Of a stretch of 64,000 nucleotides of DNA, positions 51,173 through 63,308 are shown piece after piece (position 1 is the first letter of the stretch; every line of letters begins with the position of its first letter). A program made the translations under genes and the position numbers. The notes beneath the pieces were generated by a model that made no database searches, was not told the DNA's origin, and worked only from the letters and a program-made list of their open reading frames with translations. The DNA comes from Natronosporangium hydrolyticum (GTDB lineage Bacteria > Actinomycetota > Actinomycetes > Mycobacteriales > Micromonosporaceae), in the NCBI RefSeq assembly GCF_016925615.1, contig NZ_CP070499.1:1-64000 (forward strand), given 5' to 3'.

Positions 51173-53357
51173 CGGGCAAAGATAGCCGCTGTCGGAGCCG
51201 GTGCGCGGTGGAGTCGTCGCCCTGTTCGGTCAGCACCTCGACCAGGTTGTTAGTGGCGGTGACCGTGTGCGGGTGGCCGTCGCCGAGGATCCGGCGGAAG
51301 GCATCGAGGGCCTGGGTGTGGAGGGTGGCGGCGGCGTCCAGGTCGCCCTGGGCGCGGCGGAGGGTGCCCAGGTTGCTCAAGGCGCGGGCGGTGTCGGGAT
51401 GGTCGTCGCCGAGGGTGCGGCGGAAGGCATCGAGGGCCTGGGTGTGGAGGGTGGCGGCGGCGTCCAGGTCGCCCTGGGCGCGGCGGAGGGTGCCCAGGTT
51501 GTTGACCGAAGCGATCGTGTCGGGATGATCGTCGCCGAGCACCCGACGCCGGGCGGTGAGCACCTGCGCGTAAAGCTCGCCGGCCCGGTCGAGGTCACCC
51601 TGGTCGTGCCGGACCAGGGCCAGGTTGTTCATCGCCCCCAGGGAGTCGGGGTGGTCCTCGCCGAGGCTCCGGCGGTAGGTGTCGAGCACCGCCGTGAGCA
51701 GCGCGCTGGCGGTGTCGAAACCACCCCGACCATGCTCCACCAGCGCCAGGTTGTTCAGGCAGCGGTGGGTGTCCGGATGCTCGTCGCCGAGCACCGCCCG
51801 GTAGTCCCCGAGCACCCCGGTGAGCAACTCCGCCGCGGCGTCGCCATCGCCGGTGTCGTACCGGTAGGTCGCCACCCGGTACGCCAGCCGGGCGGTGTCC
51901 AGCTGCGCCACCCCCCACTTGCTGCCGTCAGCCAGCAGCGCCTCGGCGTGCGGGCGCAGCTCGCTGCAGCGCTGCCACAGCTCCACCCGGTGTCGCTCCT
52001 CCGGGAACTGCGCGGTGATCAAACGGACCGCCAGCGTCGCCCAGCGCGCCAACGGCCACCTGGCGGTCGGGTCGCGGCGCCACCGCAGCAGCCGCCGATG
52101 GACCGGTGCGCCCCGCCGGATCGCGTCGCGCTGCACCTCCTGGACCAGATGGTGGACCCAGAGCCGCCCCGGCTGGACCCGGATCAGCCCGGCGTCGGCG
52201 ACGCGGGTCAGCAGCGCGTGCCAGGTGGTCGGCTCGGTGGCCGCGGTGGCCAGCGGCTCGGGCAGCTCGGACGGATCGGCGGTGAGCACCTCCTGCGGCA
52301 GCTGCCCGGGGGCCAACACTGATAGCAGGCGCAGCAGTTGCACCGCGGCCAGGTCGCCGCGGGCGAGCCGGTCGGAGCTGAGCCGGGTCGCCACTTCGTT
52401 CGGGCCGAGGACCTGACTCTCGTCGGTGGGCATCATGGACAACCCCCTCTCCCGCCACAGCGAGATGTACGCGGCCAGGGTGATCCGGTATCGACGGCAG
52501 TAGCCACCCGCGAGGTCGACCGCGAGCGGCAGGTGACCGAGCATGGCGGCGAGCGCCGCGGCGTGGCCGGCGGCGTTCGGTGAGGCGTCGCCGGAGCGAT
52601 CGAGCAGCAGCCGCACCGCGTCGGGGCCCAGGAAGGGCGCCACCGGCTGCAGTTGTGCCCAGCTCGACCAGTCTTCGCGCCGGCTGGTCAGCACCACCTC
52701 GCCGTCGCCGGTGGTGGGTAGCAGGTCGGCGACGGCCGGCGGCGTGGCGTCGTCATACACCAACAGCCAGGGTTCCCGATGGACCAGCTGGTCAAGGGTC
52801 GCTCGGGCGGCGGCCTCTGGGTCGTCCGCGGCCACCCCGAGTTCGCCGCCGAGCGCCGCCAGCGCGGTCACCACACTCGCCCGGTCGGTCGCCGGGATCC
52901 AGGCGGTCAGGGAGGTCTCCGGGGCACGGCGGTGGGCGTACTCGAGCGCCAGCGAGGTTTTGCCCACCCCGCCCATGCCGGTCAGGGCCACCAGGTCAGG
53001 CCGGCGACCACTGGCCAGGGTGGTGGTGAGTTTGGCGAGGTCGGTGGCGCGTCCAGTGAATAGCTGCAACCGGTGCGGCAGCCGCCACATCGGGCCGTCG
53101 CTGACTGACGACATTGCCGCGTCGACTGGTTGTTGGGCGCGGATGCTGCCGCGGACTGCGGCCCAGGCGGTGAGGCCGGTGCCGGCGGCGGCCAGCGCGC
53201 TGGCCAGCACCGGCTGGTCGGCGAGCAGGGACCCGACCGCGACCGCGAAGGCGCCCAGCCCGGTGGCGAGCGGGACGGCGACCACCGGCCGGGAAAGCCG
53301 GTCGCGAAACCGGGCACCGGTGCCGGCCCCGCTGCCCGCTGCCACCGGCACCTCCAC
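51159..53357 (-). CDS. NB-ARC (STAND) NTPase with TPR array and membrane anchor
   Basis: A 732-residue protein. Two N-terminal hydrophobic segments (VAVPLATGLGAFAVAVGSLL and VLASALAAAGTGLTAWAAV) anchor it in the membrane. The NB-ARC has Walker A GMGGVGKTSLAL, Walker B WLLVYDD and MHD-like VHHLVQEV. The C-terminal ~230 residues are kinesin-light-chain-type TPRs of 42 residues (RRALGDDHPDT-like, LGTLRRAQGDLDAA). The last two repeats share an 84-bp identical DNA stretch (51292-51375 and 51418-51501). It resembles the FxsT type or bacterial STAND sensors; no FxSxx-COOH peptide or radical SAM gene is nearby, so neither can be affirmed. Upstream of lysE in an overlapping operon. Confidence 0.85.
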   Translation of the reverse strand: MEVPVAAGSGAGTGARFRDRLSRPVVAVPLATGLGAFAVAVGSLLADQPVLASALAAAGTGLTAWAAVRGSIRAQQPVDAAMSSVSDGPMWRLPHRLQLFTGRATDLAKLTTTLASGRRPDLVALTGMGGVGKTSLALEYAHRRAPETSLTAWIPATDRASVVTALAALGGELGVAADDPEAAARATLDQLVHREPWLLVYDDATPPAVADLLPTTGDGEVVLTSRREDWSSWAQLQPVAPFLGPDAVRLLLDRSGDASPNAAGHAAALAAMLGHLPLAVDLAGGYCRRYRITLAAYISLWRERGLSMMPTDESQVLGPNEVATRLSSDRLARGDLAAVQLLRLLSVLAPGQLPQEVLTADPSELPEPLATAATEPTTWHALLTRVADAGLIRVQPGRLWVHHLVQEVQRDAIRRGAPVHRRLLRWRRDPTARWPLARWATLAVRLITAQFPEERHRVELWQRCSELRPHAEALLADGSKWGVAQLDTARLAYRVATYRYDTGDGDAAAELLTGVLGDYRAVLGDEHPDTHRCLNNLALVEHGRGGFDTASALLTAVLDTYRRSLGEDHPDSLGAMNNLALVRHDQGDLDRAGELYAQVLTARRRVLGDDHPDTIASVNNLGTLRRAQGDLDAAATLHTQALDAFRRTLGDDHPDTARALSNLGTLRRAQGDLDAAATLHTQALDAFRRILGDGHPHTVTATNNLVEVLTEQGDDSTAHRLRQRLSLPDANP

Positions 53358-53445
53358 GATCGATGTAACCCGACTCGTTACATCATGTCACGGCGGCCCC
53401 ACCGGCCCCAGTGCTGAGTGCCCGGGGCCAGCCTTGCCGGGCGGG

Positions 53446-53898
53446 TTAGGAGGGCTGCTCCATCGGTGGTTGCGGCGGCGGCGCGAGTCCGAGTTGGCCC
53501 AGGAACTCCATCTGATCAAAGTACATATGGTGTTCTTTGATCTTTCCATGGTGGATCGTGGCGATGTCGCAGGAACGGACCCGGATCTGCCGGCCGGTGG
53601 CCGGCATGACCTCGCCGGTGGGCAGCGGCAACGGCGCCGTGTTGGTGCCGACGAGCCAACCCTCGTCGATGGCGACGTGGCCATGCTCGTGCTTCTGGAT
53701 CGGCTCGTACCGGCTGTCCGGGAACGCCTCGATAAAGGTGCGCCAGTATTCGCCGATCCCGTCCTGCCCGTGGATCTCCCCGGCGTCCGGGGTCATGATC
53801 ACCGCGTCTTCCGCGTAGCAGTCGACCGCGGAGTCGATGCTGTGCTCGTCGACCATTGCGCTGGTCAGTCGATCCATGACTCGGCGTGCCTCGCCCAT
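53446..53898 (-). CDS. SnoaL-like (NTF2-fold) protein
   Basis: A 150-residue cone-shaped alpha+beta barrel protein: [40 protein letters not shown] and the C-terminal [20 protein letters not shown]. The SnoaL-like family includes polyketide cyclases and ketosteroid-isomerase-type enzymes, but many members have no known substrate. His and Asp at the pocket ([19 protein letters not shown]) are compatible with catalysis. The gene stands alone between fdhD (divergent) and the STAND gene. Confidence 0.85.
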   Translation of the reverse strand: MGEARRVMDRLTSAMVDEHSIDSAVDCYAEDAVIMTPDAGEIHGQDGIGEYWRTFIEAFPDSRYEPIQKHEHGHVAIDEGWLVGTNTAPLPLPTGEVMPATGRQIRVRSCDIATIHHGKIKEHHMYFDQMEFLGQLGLAPPPQPPMEQPS

Positions 53899-53992
53899 GG
53901 CTACCTCCCCAGTGTGTAGCTCGTCCCCTCAGTATCAGTGGGTCATCGGCCGCCGGGGCCGGATCTGGGAAATCAACTGGCACGATGAAGCC

Positions 53993-54844
53993 ATGGCACA
54001 GGCGAGTGGCCGGCACCAGGTGACCAGGATCAGCGTGGACCCGGGAGCCGAGCGGGGCCGCCGTCGGCACCGGCCGAGGGTGGACGCGCTGGCGGTGGAG
54101 GAGCCGCTGGAGATCCGGGTAGGACCGGCCGGTGGCACCCGCCCGCTCGCGGTCACGATGCGCACCCCCGGCGACGAGCTCGACCTGGCGCTGGGGTTTC
54201 TGTTTACCGAGGGGGTGGTGGCCAGCCCTGCCGATGTGGTGAGCGCGCAGCTGTGCACCGGCGCGGCGGAGCCGAACGCCCACAACGTGGTAAACGTGGT
54301 GCTCGCCGACCAGGTGCCGGCGCCGACGACCGACCCCGCCCGCCACTTCTACACCACCAGCTCGTGTGGCGTGTGCGGTAAGGCGAGCATCGACGCGATC
54401 CAGCAACGGTCGCGCCACCCGGTCGGCGACGATCCGGTGCGGATCTCCGCGGAAGTGTTGGCGGAGCTGCCTGATCGGCTGCGCGCCGCGCAGCGGGGGT
54501 TCGAGCGCACCGGCGGCCTGCACGCCGCCGGTCTCTTCACCCCGGCGGGTGAGCTGCTCGCGGCGCGGGAAGACGTCGGCCGCCACAATGCCCTGGACAA
54601 ACTCATCGGCTGGGCGCTGCGGCACGACGCCGTGCCGCTGCGGGGGCGGGTGGTGCTGGTCTCCGGGCGGGCGAGCTTCGAGTTGGCGCAGAAGGCCTGG
54701 TTGGCGGGGGTGCCGGTGCTCGCCGCGGTCTCCGCCCCCAGCACCCTGGCGGTGAGCGTCGCCGGGGCGGCGGGCATGACCCTGGTGGGCTTCCTCCGCG
54801 GCGAGACCATGAATCTCTATACCCGCGGCGACCGGGTCGACTGA
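53993..54844 (+). CDS. fdhD: FdhD, sulfurtransferase for formate dehydrogenase
   Basis: Passes sulphur from a cysteine desulphurase to the molybdenum cofactor, which formate dehydrogenase needs to be active. The 283 residues contain [15 protein letters not shown], with the two cysteines of the sulphur-carrying loop, [14 protein letters not shown] and [15 protein letters not shown]. The ATG at 53993 is chosen (family start near it; the open frame to 53837 overlaps the divergent gene). No formate dehydrogenase is in the window, but moaA and moaD lie 3-4 kb away, so the cofactor is probably made here. The 3' end overlaps DUF4192 by 28 bp. Confidence 0.93.
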   Translation: MAQASGRHQVTRISVDPGAERGRRRHRPRVDALAVEEPLEIRVGPAGGTRPLAVTMRTPGDELDLALGFLFTEGVVASPADVVSAQLCTGAAEPNAHNVVNVVLADQVPAPTTDPARHFYTTSSCGVCGKASIDAIQQRSRHPVGDDPVRISAEVLAELPDRLRAAQRGFERTGGLHAAGLFTPAGELLAAREDVGRHNALDKLIGWALRHDAVPLRGRVVLVSGRASFELAQKAWLAGVPVLAAVSAPSTLAVSVAGAAGMTLVGFLRGETMNLYTRGDRVD

Positions 54845-55851
54845 TCCACCGGCCAGTCGTCGAGCACCGCTGGCGGCACGCCCCGCTGGACCGCGTCGAG
54901 CAGCATCTGCGCCATTGAGTACTCCGGGTCGGCGGTGAGCGCCCGCGCCAGTGCCAACCGGGCGAGCGCACCGTCGCCGGCCCGCCAGGCGGCGAACCCC
55001 AACAGGCTGGCGGGGGCGGCGGCCAACTCCGGGACCACTCGCTGGGTGGCGTCGGTCCACAACCGAAGGTGCGGCTGCGGGGTGGTGATCGCCCGCCAGG
55101 CGACGTCCCGCACTGGCAGCGACACCAACAGGACACTGAGCTCTGCGAGTTCGTCGTCGTCGAGCCGCGCCGAGTCGGCGTAACGGTCGATGGCGGCGCG
55201 GATCGCCCGGTCGCCGCGGTCCTCAATGGTGGCGGCCCACTCGGGTTCCGGAATCGTCGCCAGGCACCGCATGATGGACCGCTCGGCCCGGTCGGTCGCC
55301 CGCTCGATGGCGACGCGGGCCGCCCCGGCCGGGGGCGCCACGGTGGCCGCCAGCGCGGCCCGGTCCGGGGCGACCGCGAGACCGGCGAATGCGCAGGTCG
55401 CCGCCGCCTCGGTCGCCGCCGGGTCGAACCTGGTGCCCTCGGGTGGGCAGCAGTCGGGTTCCTGGCAGAGGTATGACCACCACCGGCCGGCGTCCACCCG
55501 CAGCACCTCCCCGATCGGCAGCTCGCGCTGCTCGGCGGCGGCCCACACGCTCCGAAGTAGCCCGTCGACCTCGCCGGCCGCGCCGTAGCCGAGGATGGCG
55601 AGCAGGTCGGGACCCTGCGCGACGGTGACCTGGAGCAGGTGGTCGGCGAGCAGGTCGGCCGGCGGGGTCTCCGGGCCGGGCAGGTCACTGCGGGCGGCGA
55701 AGATCGCCCGGTTGCCGCGGAAGGCGGCGAGGACGACGCTCTTGTCGGGGTGGAAGCCGAGCAGGTATGGCGTGATCGCCACCAGATCGGTCGGGGAGCG
55801 GAGCTTGACGTTGACGGATTCAGCGGGCGGCAGGGGCGGCATAGCTGTCAT
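54817..55851 (-). CDS. DUF4192 family protein
   Basis: A 344-residue protein with the DUF4192 start [21 protein letters not shown] then [21 protein letters not shown]. Cysteines in [16 protein letters not shown] could bind metal. The C-terminal half is helical ([20 protein letters not shown] resembles a TPR-like repeat). DUF4192 is common in actinobacteria and of unknown function. The ATG at 55851 is chosen because the family starts there; the frame remains open to 55929. The 3' end overlaps fdhD by 28 bp. Confidence 0.83.
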   Translation of the reverse strand: MTAMPPLPPAESVNVKLRSPTDLVAITPYLLGFHPDKSVVLAAFRGNRAIFAARSDLPGPETPPADLLADHLLQVTVAQGPDLLAILGYGAAGEVDGLLRSVWAAAEQRELPIGEVLRVDAGRWWSYLCQEPDCCPPEGTRFDPAATEAAATCAFAGLAVAPDRAALAATVAPPAGAARVAIERATDRAERSIMRCLATIPEPEWAATIEDRGDRAIRAAIDRYADSARLDDDELAELSVLLVSLPVRDVAWRAITTPQPHLRLWTDATQRVVPELAAAPASLLGFAAWRAGDGALARLALARALTADPEYSMAQMLLDAVQRGVPPAVLDDWPVDQSTRSPRV

Positions 55852-55964
55852 GCCATCGAGCATCGCCAACCCTGGGGCGGCCCGGTAAGGGTCGATGCGT
55901 CGCTGTGGACGACCCGCCGCACCGTCCACAGGCGGACTTCGGGTGAGGGAAGAGAAGTCGCAGG

Positions 55965-56468
55965 TCAGGAGCGGAACGGCAGGTCGTGGATGACGATTTC
56001 GTCGCTATTGGAAGGCTTGCCGGAAAGCTCCATCGTCAACCGGACCGCCGCCATGGTGTCGTACCCCACCCGGTGAAGCGTCTTGATCGCCGCTAGATTC
56101 CGGCTCTCCGGCATCACCAGCAGCCGCTTCAACGACCGGCGCCGCGCCTCCTCGGCGACGTGCGCCAGCAACGCGGTGCCCACCCCCTGATTGCGGTATG
56201 GCTCGGTGACCACCACCGGATAGACCTCGCCGGCCCGGCCGCTGAGGATCAGCCCGATCAGGCCGATCACGCCGGCCTCCGAGTGTTCGGCCACCCACAT
56301 CCCGGAGAGGTCCAGCCGGGTCAGATAGTCCTCGAAGCCGGCGCCCGGGTCGGCATCGTTGCGCCCCGGCTCGTCGTAGAGATCTCGCTGCAGCTCGGTC
56401 AGCTCGGCCCACAGCCCTCGGCACCGGTTGTGGTCGGCTGGCCGGTAGGCACGTATCGACACGCTCAT
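55965..56468 (-). CDS. GNAT family acetyltransferase
   Basis: A 167-residue N-acetyltransferase. The acetyl-CoA loop is RNQGVGTALLAHVAEEARRR and the preceding strand is GEVYPVVVTEPY. The C-terminal motif KTLHRVGYDTMAAVRLTMEL is typical of the family. Substrate (small molecule or protein N-terminus) unknown. It starts only 18 bp from the divergent kinase gene, so one or both transcripts must be leaderless. Confidence 0.88.
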   Translation of the reverse strand: MSVSIRAYRPADHNRCRGLWAELTELQRDLYDEPGRNDADPGAGFEDYLTRLDLSGMWVAEHSEAGVIGLIGLILSGRAGEVYPVVVTEPYRNQGVGTALLAHVAEEARRRSLKRLLVMPESRNLAAIKTLHRVGYDTMAAVRLTMELSGKPSNSDEIVIHDLPFRS

Positions 56469-56486
56469 GCGACTAACCTACCCGCC

Positions 56487-57368
56487 GTGGACCTCGCTTA
56501 TCTTCGCGCACATCCGGACCACCTGCCGACGTTGCTGAAACATCAGCGGATCCGGGAGACGCCGGTGCCCGGCGGCGACATCTGCCTCGCCGCCCGACTG
56601 ACTCTCGACGACGGCAGCTCGCTGTTCACCAAGTCCTGGGCCGGCCCGGGGCCACGACCGCCGGGCTTCTTCGAGACCGAGGCCGCCGGTCTGCGCTGGC
56701 TCGCGGCCGCCGGGGCGGTGCCGGTGCCGGAGGTGGTGGCGGCGTTGCCCGAACTGCTGGCGTTGGCCTGGGTGGAGCCGGGGCCGCCGAGCGAGCTGGC
56801 GGCCGAGCGGTTCGGTCGCGAGCTGGCCGAGCTACACCGGGCTGGCGCGGACACGTTCGGCGCGGCGTGGCCGGGGTTCATCGGCCGGCTGCCGATGCCG
56901 AACGAACCCACGCCGCCGCCCTGGTCGAGCTGGTTCGCGCAGCGGCGGCTCGTGCCGTACCTGCGGCGCAGCGTGGACAACGGGGCGCTCGGCAGCGCCG
57001 AGGTCGCGGCGGTGGAGCAGGTGATCGACCAGCTCGGGGAGTACGGCGGCGAGGAGCCGCCCGCCCGGATCCACGGTGATCTGTGGCCCGGCAACCTGCT
57101 GTGGACGCCGGAGCGGGTGTGGCTGGTGGACCCGGCCGCCCACGGCGGCCACCGGGAGACCGACCTGGCGACGTTGGCGCTCTTCGGCGGGGCGCCGTAC
57201 CTGCCGCGGATCCGCGCCGCGTACCAGGAGGTGTGGCCGTTGGCCGCTGGTTGGCAGGCCCGGGTGCCGCTGCATCAGCTGCATCTGTTGCTGGTCCACA
57301 CGGCGCTCTTCGGCGCCGGCTGGCGGAGCGCGGTCGCGGCGGCGGTCGACGCGGTGCTGCGGGGCTGA
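56487..57368 (+). CDS. Fructosamine kinase family protein
   Basis: A 293-residue kinase of the fructosamine-3-kinase type, related to aminoglycoside phosphotransferases. Visible: FTKSWAGPG (ATP lysine), the catalytic loop IHGDLWPGNLLW with Asp and Asn, and LVDPAAHGGHRETDLATLAL (metal-binding Asp). Such bacterial enzymes phosphorylate ribulosamines or fructosamines on proteins to reverse glycation. The GTG at 56487 is the first codon compatible with the family. Divergent from GNAT with 18 bp between starts; converges on moaD. Confidence 0.88.
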   Translation: MDLAYLRAHPDHLPTLLKHQRIRETPVPGGDICLAARLTLDDGSSLFTKSWAGPGPRPPGFFETEAAGLRWLAAAGAVPVPEVVAALPELLALAWVEPGPPSELAAERFGRELAELHRAGADTFGAAWPGFIGRLPMPNEPTPPPWSSWFAQRRLVPYLRRSVDNGALGSAEVAAVEQVIDQLGEYGGEEPPARIHGDLWPGNLLWTPERVWLVDPAAHGGHRETDLATLALFGGAPYLPRIRAAYQEVWPLAAGWQARVPLHQLHLLLVHTALFGAGWRSAVAAAVDAVLRG

Positions 57369-57377
57369 CCAGCGGGG

Positions 57378-57623
57378 TCAGCCGCCGGCGAACGGCGGCA
57401 GCACCTCGACCACGGCGGTCTCCGGCAGTTGCCGCTCCGGCGCCCGCCACACCGCCCCGTCTACCAGGAAGCTGGCGACCGACAGCACCTCGCCGAGGCG
57501 CCGGCCGTGCCGGTCGGTCAGCGCCGCGGTCAGCTCGGGCAGCGTGATCTGGGTGACCGGGAGCCGTTCTTCGGCGACGCCGGCGGCGGCCCGGGCGCCA
57601 GCGAAGTATCGGATGGTCAGCAC
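57378..57623 (-). CDS. moaD: Molybdopterin synthase small subunit MoaD (ThiS-like)
   Basis: An 81-residue beta-grasp protein starting VLTIRYFAGARAAAGVAEER and ending VVEVLPPFAGG; the C-terminal Gly-Gly becomes a thiocarboxylate that supplies sulphur to molybdopterin. The GTG at 57623 gives a normal MoaD N-terminus and stands 4 nt after the moaA stop, so the two are one operon. The longer open frame to 57818 is rejected because it overlaps moaA. MoaC, MoaE and MoeA partners are not in the window. Confidence 0.88.
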   Translation of the reverse strand: MLTIRYFAGARAAAGVAEERLPVTQITLPELTAALTDRHGRRLGEVLSVASFLVDGAVWRAPERQLPETAVVEVLPPFAGG

Positions 57624-57627
57624 CGGG

Positions 57628-58692
57628 TCATCCGCCGATCGCCGACATCGGCCGGGCGGGTTGCAGGAAGCTCTGGTCGTCGATGCCGTGGCCCGGGAGT
57701 TTGCCCCACATCGCAGCCCGCCAGCGCTCCGCCAGCTCGGCGTCGGTGGCGCCGGCCCGCAGCGCGTCCCGCAGGTCGTGCTCCTGCCGGGCGAAGAGGC
57801 AGTTGCGTACCTGACCATCGGCGGTGAGCCGGGTCCGGTCGCAGTCGCCGCAGAACGGTCGGGTCACCGACCCGATGATGCCGACCGTGGCCGGCTGGCC
57901 GTCGGCGTCGGTGTACCCGTCGACCAGCCAGGTCTCGGCCGGAGCCGAGCCCCGGTGGGCCGGGTCCGGGCGCAGCGTGAACTCCGCGGTGAGCGAGGCC
58001 AGCACCTCGGCCGCGGTGATCATGGTGGCGCGGTCCCAGCCGTGCTGCGGGTCCAGCGGCATCTGTTCGATGAAACGCAGTTGGTAGCCGTGTCTTAGCG
58101 CGAACCGCAGCAGGTCGGGGCCGTCCTGCTCGTTCTCACCGCGGAGCAGCACCGCGTTGATCTTGACTGGCACGAGCCCGGCCGCCGCCGCGCCCCGCAG
58201 CCCGTCGAGGACGTCGGTGAGCCGGCGGCGATGGGTCAACCGAGCGAAGCGCACCGGGTCGAGTGTGTCCAACGACACGTTGACTCGGTCGAGGCCGGCG
58301 TCGCGTAGCGGTGTTGCCAGGCGTGCCAGCCCGATGCCGTTGGTGGTGAGCGACAGCTGCGGCCGCGGCGTAAGCGCGGCCACCGCCGCGACGATGCCGG
58401 GCAGCCCGGGCCGGAGCAGCGGCTCGCCGCCGGTAAACCGGATCTCGGCCACCCCGAGCCGGGTCACGGCGACCGTGAGCAGTCGAACCACCTCGTCGTC
58501 GGTGAGCAGCTCCGGGCCGGCCAACCAGGGCAGACCCTCCGGCGGCATGCAGTAGGAGCAGCGCAGGTTGCACCGGTCGGTCAGCGACACCCGCAGGTCG
58601 GTGGCGACCCGGCCGTACTGGTCGGGTAGGCCGGTCAACTCCGACGGGGCTACCGGCGAATCGCCGGCCGAGGGTACGGGTGTCACCACCAT
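57628..58692 (-). CDS. moaA: GTP 3',8-cyclase MoaA
   Basis: Radical SAM enzyme that starts molybdenum cofactor synthesis by cyclising GTP. The 354-residue product has the N-terminal [4Fe-4S] motif CNLRCSYCMPPEG, GGEPLLR, NVSLDTLDP and the C-terminal second-cluster site PFCGDCDRTRLTADGQVRNC. It ends with GG (MSAIGG), the tail needed for MoaC hand-over. The ATG at 58692 is preferred over the open frame to 58731 because a typical MoaA start follows. moaD is directly downstream; fdhD is 3 kb upstream. Confidence 0.94.
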   Translation of the reverse strand: MVVTPVPSAGDSPVAPSELTGLPDQYGRVATDLRVSLTDRCNLRCSYCMPPEGLPWLAGPELLTDDEVVRLLTVAVTRLGVAEIRFTGGEPLLRPGLPGIVAAVAALTPRPQLSLTTNGIGLARLATPLRDAGLDRVNVSLDTLDPVRFARLTHRRRLTDVLDGLRGAAAAGLVPVKINAVLLRGENEQDGPDLLRFALRHGYQLRFIEQMPLDPQHGWDRATMITAAEVLASLTAEFTLRPDPAHRGSAPAETWLVDGYTDADGQPATVGIIGSVTRPFCGDCDRTRLTADGQVRNCLFARQEHDLRDALRAGATDAELAERWRAAMWGKLPGHGIDDQSFLQPARPMSAIGG

Positions 58693-58751
58693 CTCTTGAC
58701 CGTAGCCGCGCGAGTGGCCGGTCGCTAGCAAGTCCCGCTAGCGTGCTTGGC

Positions 58752-60014
58752 GTGGGATTCCTGATCATCCCTATCGGGATCGGGCTCGTCGTACTTATCC
58801 ATTTATATCTATGGCAACGGTTGGTGCGGGACACCGCGGTGACCCGCCGGTGGCGGCGGCTCGGCGGGTTCGCACTGCTGCTCGCGGCAGTGGCGATGAT
58901 CGGGTCGTTGCTGTCGGAGCCGCTGGCGCCGTGGGCCGACTGGTGGCTGGTGGGCCCGGGCTACCTGTGGGTGGGGCTGACGTTCTACCTGCTGATCGTG
59001 CTCCTGGTGCTGGAGCTGCCGGTGCTACTCGCGCTGTGGGCGAGCCGCTGGTCGGCGCGGCGAGCCGCTCGGCAGCCCGCGCCGGCACCGGCGCCGACGG
59101 AGGCACCGGCACCGGCACCGGCACCGACGCCGGCGCCGACGAAGGAGGCTCCGGCTGAGGTCCCCGCTGGCCCGGCGCCGGGGCTGGGCCGGCGCCAGTT
59201 CCTGCGGCGGGGAGCCGCGGTCACGGCGGCGGCCGCGGCGGCCGGGTTGGGCGGCTACGGGATGGTCCGGGCCTATGCGCCGCCCACGATCAAGCGGGTC
59301 CAGATCCCGCTGGCGCGGCTCGATCCTCGGGCTGCGGGGCTGCGGATTGCCGTCGTCTCCGACCTGCATGTGGGCCCGCTGTACGGGCAGCGGTTCGTAC
59401 GCCGGGTGGTGGAGATGGTGAACGAACTCGACGCCGACCTGGTGACCGTGGTGGGTGACATGGTGTCGAGCGAGGCGGGCGCGGTCGCGGAGTCGGCGGC
59501 GCCGCTGCGGGAGCTGCGCAGCCGGTACGGCTCGTACTTCGTCACTGGCAACCACGAGTATTACACCGGGCACGAAGAGTGGATCGAGGCGGCCGACGAG
59601 CTGAATCTGCGCGTGTTGCGCAATGAGCGGCTGGAGATCGTCCACCGTGGTGGGGCGATCGATCTGGCCGGAGTGAACGATCGGGAGGGTGAGCAGTTCG
59701 ACGACCCGCCCGACTATCGGGCGGCGTTGGCCGACCGCGACGAGTCGCGACCGGTGGTGCTGCTGGCGCACCAGCCGGTGCAGGTGCACCGGGCCGCCGA
59801 GTACGGGGTGGATCTGCAGCTCTCGGGGCATACGCACGGCGGTCAGCTGGTGCCGTTCAATCTGCTGGTACGCCTCGACCAGCCGGTCGTGTCCGATCTG
59901 TCCGAGGTCGACGGCACGCTCGTCTACGTCACCAATGGGGCCGGGTTCTGGGGGCCGCCGATGCGGGTGGGCGCCGACCCGGACATCACGCTGGTGGAGC
60001 TGCACCCCCGCTGA
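58752..60014 (+). CDS. Membrane metallophosphoesterase (calcineurin-like)
   Basis: A 420-residue protein with about four N-terminal transmembrane helices (FLIIPIGIGLVVLIHLYLW first), an Ala/Pro/Thr linker made of PAPAPT repeats, an RR-x-F-L-RR motif (RRQFLRRGA) before a hydrophobic stretch, and a C-terminal metallophosphatase domain. The domain holds VSDLHVGPL (D-x-H), VGDMVSS, TGNHEYY and LSGHTHGGQLVP, i.e. the metal ligands of the calcineurin fold. RRxFLRR before AAVTAAAAAAGLGGYG looks like an internal Tat-type signal, so the phosphatase may be exposed outside. GTG start. Confidence 0.86.
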   Translation: MGFLIIPIGIGLVVLIHLYLWQRLVRDTAVTRRWRRLGGFALLLAAVAMIGSLLSEPLAPWADWWLVGPGYLWVGLTFYLLIVLLVLELPVLLALWASRWSARRAARQPAPAPAPTEAPAPAPAPTPAPTKEAPAEVPAGPAPGLGRRQFLRRGAAVTAAAAAAGLGGYGMVRAYAPPTIKRVQIPLARLDPRAAGLRIAVVSDLHVGPLYGQRFVRRVVEMVNELDADLVTVVGDMVSSEAGAVAESAAPLRELRSRYGSYFVTGNHEYYTGHEEWIEAADELNLRVLRNERLEIVHRGGAIDLAGVNDREGEQFDDPPDYRAALADRDESRPVVLLAHQPVQVHRAAEYGVDLQLSGHTHGGQLVPFNLLVRLDQPVVSDLSEVDGTLVYVTNGAGFWGPPMRVGADPDITLVELHPR

Positions 60015-60071
60015 CCTCGGGCGCGCGCGTGGCGTGTGGGGCTGGTGACAGCGGTTGTGACACAATGCGGC

Positions 60072-63239
<3,168 letters not shown>

Positions 63240-63308
63240 GCCGCGCCGGCCGCGAACCGGTACGGTTACCGCTGGTGCATTCGCCGCTCGCACCAGGAGG
63301 TACGTCTG

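Noticed and set aside
51159-53357. Assignment of the STAND-TPR gene to the FxSxx-COOH (Fxs) peptide system
   Set aside because: No short FxSxx-COOH precursor peptide or radical SAM gene is found nearby, so only the generic NB-ARC-TPR architecture can be affirmed.
53516-55060. A 514-codon minus-strand frame opposite fdhD
   Set aside because: Antisense to FdhD with its Cys motif, and overlaps the SnoaL gene in another frame.
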